From contig CAIQWJ010000033.1 of NCBI GenBank assembly GCA_903875575.1, positions 1 to 64,000 on the forward strand: a stretch of DNA of 64,000 nucleotides, in the 5' to 3' direction. This DNA is from an uncultured Acidobacteriia bacterium (GTDB taxonomy: Bacteria > Acidobacteriota > Terriglobia > Bryobacterales > Bryobacteraceae). Numbering within the stretch: the stretch's first letter is position 1; every line of letters begins with the position of its first letter. The notes beneath the pieces are model-generated. The model saw only the letters and a program-made list of their open reading frames with translations, made no database searches and was not told where the DNA came from. This document shows positions 35,495 through 42,811 of the stretch, in pieces. The position numbers and the translations under genes are program-made.

Positions 35495-36511
35495 TCAGTA
35501 CCGTGAAACAATGTCCAGAAGACGAAGCTCAACCCGCGCACTCCCGGAGGTCACGCTTTCCGATTCCCGCGAATCCGTATTGCCGTTCAGGACATTCTTC
35601 ACAATGAACGGCGGCCGCTGTTTTACTTCCTCAAAGATCTTCCCCAGATACTCCGCAATCACGCTCAGGCTCAGCAACTGCACCGCGCCGATGAACAGCA
35701 CGGCAACCAGCAGCGTCATGAAGCCTCGTGGCGCGTTCGGAATCAGGAAGTAGGCCGCCACATAGCCCAATACGGCCAAAGCGGCAAACCCGGTTACAAG
35801 GAACGCCAGCACGGATACCATCTCCAGCGGTTTGTACGAAAACGAAAGTATCCCGCGCTTCGCCCAGCGAATGTTATCGCCAAACGAATTTGTCGATTCG
35901 CCGGAAAACCTTTCTGGCCGTACGTACGGTACGCCCGTCTGGCGGTATCCAACCCAGGCTCGCAGCCCGCGCAGAAAGCGGTCGCGTTCCGGCAGCAGCA
36001 GCAGAGCGTCCACCACGCACCGGTTCATGACGGAAAAGTCGCCCGCGTCGAGCGGCATCTCGATGTACGACATTTTGCGGTAAATTCGATAGAACAGCTT
36101 GCGGGCGGCCTCCATCGGCCAGCTCTCTTTGCGCCGTTCCCGAACTCCGTAAACAACGTCGTAGCCCGTTTCCAGCTTGCGAACCAGATCCGGAATCACC
36201 TCGGGCGGATCCTGGAGGTCGCCATCCATCAGGATCACAGCGTCACCACTCGCCCGCTTCATCCCGCTCGTAAAGGCCATCTGCGAGCCAAAGTTCCGGC
36301 TGTGTGAGATCACCATGACCCGGGAATCGCGCCCCGCCAATTCCGTCAGCACTTCTTCCGCGTTATCCGGACTGTTGTCGTTGACGTAAATGATTTCGAA
36401 CCGCGGAGTAATCCGTTCGAGCACGGCCGTGAGCCGTTTGTACATTTCATTCACGCTGCCCGCGTCTTTGTAGCAGGCGACAACAACGGAGATCATTTTC
36501 TGGGTCAGCAT
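35495..36511 (-). CDS. GT2-family glycosyltransferase (DPM1/GtrB-like)
   Basis: The product is 338 residues from ATG 36511; a TTG at 36529 is open in the same frame. The GT-A domain has ISVVVACYKD, IIYVNDNSPDN, SRNFGSQMAF, the DGDLQDPPEV metal motif (DXD-type) and SYIEMPLDAGDFSVMNR. Two C-terminal membrane helices (about 230-290) follow. Enzymes of this form transfer a sugar to polyprenyl phosphate on the cytoplasmic face, providing the donor for GT39-type enzymes. This fits the two GT39-like genes immediately downstream in the operon. Confidence 0.9.
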   Translation of the reverse strand: MLTQKMISVVVACYKDAGSVNEMYKRLTAVLERITPRFEIIYVNDNSPDNAEEVLTELAGRDSRVMVISHSRNFGSQMAFTSGMKRASGDAVILMDGDLQDPPEVIPDLVRKLETGYDVVYGVRERRKESWPMEAARKLFYRIYRKMSYIEMPLDAGDFSVMNRCVVDALLLLPERDRFLRGLRAWVGYRQTGVPYVRPERFSGESTNSFGDNIRWAKRGILSFSYKPLEMVSVLAFLVTGFAALAVLGYVAAYFLIPNAPRGFMTLLVAVLFIGAVQLLSLSVIAEYLGKIFEEVKQRPPFIVKNVLNGNTDSRESESVTSGSARVELRLLDIVSRY

Positions 36512-36518
36512 AGGCGTC

Positions 36519-37448
36519 TCAGCAGGCAACCGGTAATGTCAATTGAGTGGAAATCCGCCGCGCCACGTGCGCTGCGGAAAGGTGTTGATCGTCCCGCAGG
36601 TATTCCTGGCTGCCGCTGACATGCGTGAAGCTGTCGCGCGTGCCAAAAGAGTGCAGGGGAAACTGCAGATTGTTATCGGCAAGCCACTCGCCCACCGCCG
36701 AACCGAGGCCGCCGATTCGGCTGTGTTCTTCCAGCGTGAAGATGGCTTCCGTCTCACGGCAGCATTCGCTGAGCGTCACCTCATCGAGCGGCTTCACCGT
36801 GTGCATGTTCACTACACGGCAGGAGATTTCTTTGCTCAGCATCGCCGCCGCTTCCAGCGCCACAGGCAGCATGCCGCCCGTCGTCATGAGCGTGCAGTCA
36901 CTGCCCCGCCGTACAGTTATCGCCTTGCCGATCTCAAAATACGGAGGCGCCTGGTGCACCACCGGATCTCCCGCCCGGCCCAGCCGGAGATAGGCAGGTT
37001 CGCCAAGCGCCCCGATCGCGTGCACTGCCAGTTCGGTCTCTACCGGATCGCCCGGACAAACCACCGTCATATTGGGCAGGCTGCGCATCGCCGCAATATC
37101 TTCGAGCGCATGGTGAGTCGGCCCGTTCGGTCCGTAGCTGTAGCCACCACCCACCCCGACAATCGTCACCGGCACGTGGTTATAACAGACGTCATTCCGG
37201 ATCTGTTCCAGACATCGCAGAGTGGCAAAAGGAACGATGGAATAAACAAACGGACGGAAACCCGCCAGCGCCAGGCCGGCCGCCACTCCGATCATGTTCG
37301 ATTCCGCGACCCCGACGTTCATGAAGCGACCCGGAAACCGCGCGGCAAAATCGTCGAAAATCTTATAGCCAAGATCGGCCGTCAGAAAGACCACCGACTC
37401 ATCCTTCTCGGCCAGCGTCGTGAGGCTGCGAATGAATGCGTTTCTCAT
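36519..37448 (-). CDS. transketolase-like C-terminal subunit
   Basis: The product is 309 residues from the ATG at 37448, inside the ATGA overlap with the N-terminal subunit gene. It has the pyrimidine-binding domain (FMNVGVAESNMIGVAAGLALAGFRPFVYSIVPF with the catalytic Glu), GPTHHALEDIAAMRSLPNMTVVCPGDP, and a C-terminal transketolase domain. With the partner it forms a two-subunit thiamine-diphosphate enzyme. Its place in a sugar-modification operon suggests transfer of a two-carbon unit in making an unusual sugar (inference). Confidence 0.92.
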   Translation of the reverse strand: MRNAFIRSLTTLAEKDESVVFLTADLGYKIFDDFAARFPGRFMNVGVAESNMIGVAAGLALAGFRPFVYSIVPFATLRCLEQIRNDVCYNHVPVTIVGVGGGYSYGPNGPTHHALEDIAAMRSLPNMTVVCPGDPVETELAVHAIGALGEPAYLRLGRAGDPVVHQAPPYFEIGKAITVRRGSDCTLMTTGGMLPVALEAAAMLSKEISCRVVNMHTVKPLDEVTLSECCRETEAIFTLEEHSRIGGLGSAVGEWLADNNLQFPLHSFGTRDSFTHVSGSQEYLRDDQHLSAAHVARRISTQLTLPVAC

Positions 37449-38347
37449 ACCTTCACCGTTTCCTCTGTCTTCACTGCTGCACCCGCGGCCAGCTCTGCCA
37501 GGGCGCGATCCAGATCGGCGGCTGTGGGCGGGCGGTAGTGCCACTCGAGGTTGTCTTCCATGAACGACACGCCCTTACCCTTCACCGTATGCGCAACGAT
37601 AGCCAGAGGCCGCCCTGTATTGCTGAGCCGCAGACCTCCGGTGATCGCCTGCGGATCGTGGCCATCCACTTCCACCGTGTGCCAGCCAAATGCTTCCCAC
37701 TTCTTCGCCAGCGGCCCGACGCGATGTGCGGTAGGCCCCATGGCCGACCACTTGTTGTAATCCACAATCACGGTGAGATTATCCAGACCTCGTGCGGGAG
37801 CAAATAAAGCCGCTTCCCAGATGCTGCCTTCCTCACACTCCCCGTCGCTCAGCAGCACGTAAGTCCTGTAGTTCCGCCCATGAATTTTCGCGGCCAGCGC
37901 GAGCCCCGCTCCCACTGACAATCCATGCCCAAGCGAGCCCGTCGCCAGTTCGATGCCCGGCACCGCACGCGGCCCGGGATGCTCCGGCAAATGCCCGCCA
38001 TCGAGCGCATAACCAGCAAGGTCCGCAGCCGGAAAGAAGCCACGCTGCGCCAGCACGCCATAAAGCGCCATGCACCCATGTCCCTTGCTGAGGATGAATC
38101 GGTCGCGATCAGGGTCGCCGGGATTCGCCGGGTCCACATTCATGCGGTCAAAATAGAGCGACACAAGAACATCCACGCACGAAAGCGCCGAACCAACATG
38201 GGGCGTCTTACCCGTATGCGCCATCCGCACGACCTTCGCGCGGACTTCCTTCGCGATCGCCGTCAGCGCCGATGAATCCAGCCCCTCCGCCGGTCGAACG
38301 CCCGATTCCGCCAGACCCGATGACAGCGCCAGCAGATCCGAGATCAT
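37445..38347 (-). CDS. transketolase-like N-terminal (thiamine diphosphate-binding) subunit
   Basis: The product is 300 residues. It contains HTGKTPHVGSALSCVDVLVSLYF, FILSKGHGCMALYGVLAQRGF, GHLPEHPGPRAVPGIELATGSLGHGLSVGAGLA and the cofactor motif DGECEEGSIWEAALFA...VIVDYN. It is split from the C-terminal subunit as in bacterial two-component transketolases. Both ends overlap neighbours by 4 bp (ATGA), so it is tightly coupled within the glycan operon rather than a housekeeping tkt. Confidence 0.92.
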   Translation of the reverse strand: MISDLLALSSGLAESGVRPAEGLDSSALTAIAKEVRAKVVRMAHTGKTPHVGSALSCVDVLVSLYFDRMNVDPANPGDPDRDRFILSKGHGCMALYGVLAQRGFFPAADLAGYALDGGHLPEHPGPRAVPGIELATGSLGHGLSVGAGLALAAKIHGRNYRTYVLLSDGECEEGSIWEAALFAPARGLDNLTVIVDYNKWSAMGPTAHRVGPLAKKWEAFGWHTVEVDGHDPQAITGGLRLSNTGRPLAIVAHTVKGKGVSFMEDNLEWHYRPPTAADLDRALAELAAGAAVKTEETVKV

Positions 38348-39276
38348 TGCGTCACCTTCGGTGCAGTGCCGTTACGGGCAATCAATCCCAGATTCCCCGC
38401 CTTCCAGGAGAATTCCATCTGGCCGAGACTCGTCTCTTTGAACGCCGGTACCACTTTTGTCTTCCAGCTGGCCGGCAGCGGGGCCATCTTCATCCAGTAG
38501 TGCAGCGGATAGGTATTCTCCACTGGAAACACATCCAGAACGTCAAAACCGTTCTTTTGGAAGATACGCGGCATGGTTTCGGTATCGAATAGATAGATGT
38601 GTTCAATGTCGATCACAGGGCTGCGGGATCCGAGCACGCGATTGGTCCACGCGCCCACGTCGTGATTGATAAACAGCACCACGCCGCCGGGCCGCAGCGC
38701 GTCACGGCATGTCTTCAGCACTTCGTTCGGATGCGCCAGATGATCGAACACCTGGAACGCGCAGATTACGTCAAACTGGCCGGACGGGAACAGTCCGTCG
38801 CGGAAAATGTCATTCACCAGCCGATTACGCACCGCCGGCGAAGCCATCTCCACCGCCTCCAGACTGGGCTCCACGCCAGTCACGTCGCGGAAACCGCACT
38901 CCAGCGCCTGCTCCAGAAAGAAGCCGTTGCCGCTGCCGATTTCGAGCAGCCGCGCATTGGCGGGCTCGATGTCCGGAGCATAGGTCTTCAGACACTGCAG
39001 CAGATATCTCCCATACGTCTTCTTCGCGAACTCCACTTCATCTTCGTAGGTCAGGGAGCTGTCGCGATACAACCGCGCCAATTCTTCGTCGGACAGAATG
39101 GGATTCGATCGCAGCAGCCCGCAGTTGCCGCAGCGAACCATCCGGTAGTGAACGCGGTCCGGCGTTCGGCGCGCGGAGAAGCGTTCGCTGGTCGCCGCAT
39201 CGGCGATCAGCGTGTCCCGGTAGACCTCCTGGTCGGTACTGTCTGTTTCGCAAACCGCACAGTTGGTGGCGATCAT
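38344..39276 (-). CDS. class I SAM-dependent methyltransferase with N-terminal zinc-type motif
   Basis: The product is 310 residues from ATG 39276 in an ATGA overlap. The N-terminus has CAVC (residues 6-9) and CGNCGLLRSNP (about 49-59), a zinc-type pair seen in sugar C-methyltransferases. The SAM domain has LLEIGSGNGFFLEQALECG, VTGVEPSLEAVEMA and FDVICAFQVFDHLAHPNEVL. It probably methylates a nucleotide sugar or a glycan made by this operon; C- or O-methylation cannot be decided. Confidence 0.88.
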   Translation of the reverse strand: MIATNCAVCETDSTDQEVYRDTLIADAATSERFSARRTPDRVHYRMVRCGNCGLLRSNPILSDEELARLYRDSSLTYEDEVEFAKKTYGRYLLQCLKTYAPDIEPANARLLEIGSGNGFFLEQALECGFRDVTGVEPSLEAVEMASPAVRNRLVNDIFRDGLFPSGQFDVICAFQVFDHLAHPNEVLKTCRDALRPGGVVLFINHDVGAWTNRVLGSRSPVIDIEHIYLFDTETMPRIFQKNGFDVLDVFPVENTYPLHYWMKMAPLPASWKTKVVPAFKETSLGQMEFSWKAGNLGLIARNGTAPKVTQ

Positions 39277-40262
39277 GCGCAGGCCGCCTGACGGGGATTC
39301 ATCACAACCGCGTTGTTCTGTTCCATGCTCTCCATCTCCCTGTGCCAGGCCGTGGTCTTTTCGATTCCGGCCGCGAGGCTGATCTTTGGCGTCCACTTCA
39401 GAACTCTTCGAACCTTACTGATGTCGGCGAACCAGGTCTCCGTATCCCAGTTGCGCGCGGGCATGCTGCCCCAGCTGACCTTCACGGTGGAATGCGTGGA
39501 TTGCATCGCGGCCCGGACGACTTCGCGCATGGTCGATTGAATACCAGTGCCGATATTGAATACCTGACCGCACTGCAGATTCAGCTGACCCACCTGTAAG
39601 TAAGCCGCCACCACATCGTCCACATGAATGAAATCCCGCGCGGTATCCGGCGACACCATATCCAGCGACTGCCCTGCCATGCAGCGGCGAATGACCGTGG
39701 GCACCAGCCGGCTCGGCTCTTCGTAGGGGCCGTACACCGAGAACAAACGGAAAGTATTAATCGGACGCCGGTCCGCCGTCGCCATGTGCTGGCAGACAAG
39801 CGACTGGGCCGCCTTCGCCACCGCGTAGTAACTATTCGGCTCCAGCAGATCCGATTCCCGCATCGCACTCTGCTTCGAACCGTATTCAGAGGAACTGCCC
39901 GTATTGATAAAGACCTTGTAATCCACTTCCGCGCAGGCCTTCAGAAGATTCCACGTCCCGAACACGTCGGTGAGAATAATCTGATCCGCATCGTTCTGAG
40001 TCGGATAAGCGCCGTGAACAGCGAGGTGATAAATGACGGTCGGCTCAATATCGCTGATCAGATTGCGCAGTTGCTCCGCGTCGTTCAGATCTCCGCGATG
40101 GATGTGCAGCTTGTCTTCAATCCCGCGCAGACGCCACATCTTCGCGGCCTCGCGCACAAGCACGTGAACTTCGCATCCGATTTCCACTAACTTCCGGGTC
40201 AGGCAGGCGCCCACAAAGCCCGTGCTGCCGGTAACGAAAAACCTTTCATTCATCAGATTCAT
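39273..40262 (-). CDS. NAD-dependent sugar epimerase/dehydratase (extended SDR)
   Basis: The product is 329 residues. It has the Rossmann loop GSTGFVGACL, HLAVHGAYP, TGSSSEYGS (catalytic Ser/Thr), YYAVAKAA (YXXXK), FRLFSVYGPYEEPSRLVP and ARDFIHVDDVVAAYLQV. All motifs of UDP/CDP-sugar epimerases and reductases are in place. It is the first gene of the seven-gene operon, with a candidate promoter about 50-80 bp upstream. Confidence 0.92.
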   Translation of the reverse strand: MNLMNERFFVTGSTGFVGACLTRKLVEIGCEVHVLVREAAKMWRLRGIEDKLHIHRGDLNDAEQLRNLISDIEPTVIYHLAVHGAYPTQNDADQIILTDVFGTWNLLKACAEVDYKVFINTGSSSEYGSKQSAMRESDLLEPNSYYAVAKAAQSLVCQHMATADRRPINTFRLFSVYGPYEEPSRLVPTVIRRCMAGQSLDMVSPDTARDFIHVDDVVAAYLQVGQLNLQCGQVFNIGTGIQSTMREVVRAAMQSTHSTVKVSWGSMPARNWDTETWFADISKVRRVLKWTPKISLAAGIEKTTAWHREMESMEQNNAVVMNPRQAACA

Positions 40263-40310
40263 TAGTTATTCACCACGTATTTGAGCCCGGGGGCCAGCGT
40301 TATATGGGTC

Positions 40311-40340
40311 ATTGTATGTGCCGGTTATCATACGATTCAA
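40311..40340 (-). promoter_or_regulatory. candidate promoter of the glycan operon
   Basis: On the minus strand TTGAAT (complement of 40335-40340), an 18-bp spacer and TACAAT (complement of 40311-40316) lie 49 bp before the epimerase start. Matches to consensus are 4/6 and 5/6. Confidence 0.5.
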
Positions 40341-40676
40341 TACGTCGTTGGTTAACATTGACGAAGATTTCAAAAGAGGACGAATGGTGTATCTGCGGAA
40401 ATTAACTGAGCAATACGGACCGTTGTTATCCTTCGTTAATTCGCCGGAGTTTCATTCGCCCGCGGCAACGGCGGGACGCCAACCCGGTTGGGGTGAACGG
40501 ACAAGAACAATCGCTTTAGCCAACAGAAGACGCTAACGGAGGATCTGTTATCTAAAAACCACCTGTACGCCAGTTCCGGATTCATGCGGGAGTCTGAGAG
40601 TGATCAGAGACATTCGCCCGTGTGGAACTGCGGGAAACCGACCCATTGCGGTTCGTCCTGTGCCCGGTAGAACGCA
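40341..40676. other. intergenic region between divergent glycan genes, containing repeat copy A (40511-40552)
   Basis: No convincing gene was found. Between 40511 and 40552 lies a 42-bp stretch that matches 42277-42318 without gaps at 29 positions (shared blocks GCTTT, GAAGA, TCTG and TATC). Both copies are upstream of plus-strand genes. A short open frame at 40312-40536 shows no protein-like features. Confidence 0.5.
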
Positions 40677-42224
40677 GTGACCTCTGACTTGTCCCCGATA
40701 CGTTCCCGGTGTACGCGTGTTGCGAGCTTCGTTCGGGGGCGCGCAAAGATCGACAGGGAGGCAGGCTTCATCGCCCTTGGCCTGACCGTCTTTTATGTCA
40801 TCCTCGTCGCGCCACATATGGGTCGGCACCTGTGGTTCGATGAATTGTTTACGTACTATATCGCGGGGGAACCAGGTGTCGCACGCCTGATGGACGCGAT
40901 CATCCGGGTCGACATGAACCCGCCTTTAAGCTACTTTGTCGTTCGCTGGATTCAGGATCTGTTCGGACGCTCCGAGATTGTGACCCGGCTTCCCTTTGCC
41001 GTTGGTTTTTGGGCGGGGAGTCTGGGAGTATTCTTCAGTCTCAGACGCAGAATCGGAGCCTGCTGGTCCGCCGCGGCAATCCTTCTTTTCTGGTCAAGCC
41101 CCTATATTCGGAATGCCTCTCAGGCAAGACCATACGGACTGTTACTTGCATTCTTCGCGCTCACCCTGATTTCGTTTGACCATGCCGGCAGGGTTGGCCG
41201 GACGCGCAGGTCTGTTTTCGGAATTGCTGCGGGCAACGTTGGCATGATGCTGAGCCACGTTTTTGCGCCGCTTTCGATTCTCCCATTTTGTGTTGCGGAA
41301 GCCACCAGGTGCATAGTCAGGCGCCGGGTGGACTGGCCCGTCTGGGCCGCGCTTTTGCTGCCCGTGACAATAAGTCTGGCCTATTTGCCCGCCATTCGGA
41401 TGTATCAACACAACTACTATCCCCCTGCCTATCAGGCTTCCGGGTTTAGTCTGCTCGTCTTCATTCTTCGTCTCGTCGTTTTTGAAATGCACCGTCCTCT
41501 TGCCATAGGGTCTGTACTCGCGCTGGTGGCTTTGCCGTTTTCAGCAAAGCGCGCAGTCGGTATACGCACAGGCTGTCCAGGCCTGGTATGGGCGGCCGCC
41601 TTCATGGCCGTGCCCGGAATATTGATGATGTTGCTCATGCGTACCGGTGGCGCGTTCGGGGACAGGTACTGCCTGACGACAGCTCTCTGTTTTTACGTAT
41701 TGGTGGTTGCGATTATGGCCCGCGTCGCCGGCTTCCGGCGTAGTTCCGCCCTGGCAGCGGCGCTGACTTTTGCCTTCTTTGCCTTGCGGCAGCCCTACCT
41801 GGCGGACGATGCGCCGCCCGACGCCGCCGAACTGAGCATGGCTGGGCAGCAATTGCCTCTGGTCGCCGCAAGCGGCCTGACGTTTATGGAAATGGATCGC
41901 TACAACGAACTGCAACTGCAATCGCGACTTTACTATCTGACGGACCGCAACGCGGCGATCCGTTACGCTCACGCCACCATATTTGAAAATATGCCTCTTG
42001 TAAAGCAGGTATTTCCGATTCACAGCAATGTCAGCCCTTATAGCACATTTGTCGCATCCCATAGACATTTCTGGGTGATCACGAGGCCCGCATATCTGGA
42101 AGACTGGCTGGTCCGCAAGCTGCGGGATGACGGCGCGCGCCTGAGCCTGGCAGCTTCGGCCCTCGGACCGACCAAAGACTTTCTGTTCTACGAAGTTCAA
42201 TGGGATGGCGAACAGGTTCGTTAG
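40677..42224 (+). CDS. GT39-like membrane glycosyltransferase, paralogue of the 33855-35489 gene
   Basis: The product is 515 residues from a GTG start. It has HLWFDELFTYYIAGE, NPPLSYFVVRW, VTRLPFAVGFWAGSLGVFFSLRRRIG, SQARPYGLLLAFFALTL and GNVGMMLSHVFAPLSILPFC, matching the minus-strand paralogue over its whole membrane part. The catalytic DE dyad is kept. It lacks most of that paralogue's N-terminal cytoplasmic extension. It is divergent from the operon, with a 414-bp gap. Substrates are unknown. Confidence 0.8.
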   Translation: MTSDLSPIRSRCTRVASFVRGRAKIDREAGFIALGLTVFYVILVAPHMGRHLWFDELFTYYIAGEPGVARLMDAIIRVDMNPPLSYFVVRWIQDLFGRSEIVTRLPFAVGFWAGSLGVFFSLRRRIGACWSAAAILLFWSSPYIRNASQARPYGLLLAFFALTLISFDHAGRVGRTRRSVFGIAAGNVGMMLSHVFAPLSILPFCVAEATRCIVRRRVDWPVWAALLLPVTISLAYLPAIRMYQHNYYPPAYQASGFSLLVFILRLVVFEMHRPLAIGSVLALVALPFSAKRAVGIRTGCPGLVWAAAFMAVPGILMMLLMRTGGAFGDRYCLTTALCFYVLVVAIMARVAGFRRSSALAAALTFAFFALRQPYLADDAPPDAAELSMAGQQLPLVAASGLTFMEMDRYNELQLQSRLYYLTDRNAAIRYAHATIFENMPLVKQVFPIHSNVSPYSTFVASHRHFWVITRPAYLEDWLVRKLRDDGARLSLAASALGPTKDFLFYEVQWDGEQVR

Positions 42225-42276
42225 TCTGTTAGTCTCATCCTGACTTCCGCTGTCCTGCTCAGATTCGTGAACAGGA

Positions 42277-42318
42277 TTGCTTTGGTTAGCTGAAGAAATT
42301 AACCAAGGTTCTGCTATC
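42277..42318. repeat. copy B of an imperfect 42-bp intergenic repeat
   Basis: It aligns without gaps to 40511-40552 (29 of 42 identical). Here TTGGTTA (42282-42288) and TAACCAA (42300-42306) form a perfect 7-bp inverted repeat, but copy A does not preserve that stem. It lies 43 bp upstream of the next gene. Confidence 0.45.
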
Positions 42319-42361
42319 CAAAATCAGTCTGGTTTATAACCCGGCAGCATGCGAAAGTCTG

Positions 42362-42811
42362 ATGGTGACTTCAAAGTTGTCTCAGACAAAGGTGCGTCAG
42401 TTACCCAAAGGCCGGATGGGACGTGTCATTGAGTTCCCCGTGTTCGAACGCTACGGAGACGATATCGGCGAGTGGCTTGCCGCGCTGAATGGCCTCAACG
42501 GCGCCGCGCCCGGCAAACGCACCGCCGCGCGCGTCGCGAAATCAATTGGCCGCACTGCCGACTCCGTCGAACGGGTTCGCTTCAGCGCGCGCCACAGCAG
42601 CCTGGGAATGTTTCTGAGTCACGCCGCCCGTGCGCTCGATGCTTCCGAGTTTGAGGGTGCCCGTTATCTTCTGATGACTGCCAGCGCATCCATGTGGGCG
42701 CGCCCCGCAGGCATGTCCGCCGATCACGCCGACAACGTGTTCAGTCAGTTCCCGGTGGAAGAAGAAGCAATGGTAGTCGAGTTCCCCGCCACGGAAATTG
42801 CCGTCGGATAG
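42362..42811 (+). CDS. hypothetical protein
   Basis: The product is 149 residues from ATG 42362. A basic N-terminus (KVRQLPKGRMG) is followed by RVIEFPVFERYGDDIGEWL, an Ala/Arg-rich middle (KRTAARVAKSIGRTADSVERVRF) and a repeat of the VVEFPATE form near the end. No signal peptide or membrane segment is seen and no family is recognised. Its last 67 bp overlap the 3' end of the convergent matrixin gene, so one of the two tails is constrained by the other. Confidence 0.55.
   Translation: MVTSKLSQTKVRQLPKGRMGRVIEFPVFERYGDDIGEWLAALNGLNGAAPGKRTAARVAKSIGRTADSVERVRFSARHSSLGMFLSHAARALDASEFEGARYLLMTASASMWARPAGMSADHADNVFSQFPVEEEAMVVEFPATEIAVG

Noticed and set aside
40312-40536. 74-codon frame upstream of the GT39-like gene
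   Set aside because: Covers the candidate promoter of the opposite operon and has no coding features.
40511-42318. Riboswitch or covarying RNA explanation for the 42-bp repeat pair
   Set aside because: The perfect 7-bp stem in the second copy is not preserved at the same positions in the first copy, so covariation does not support it.
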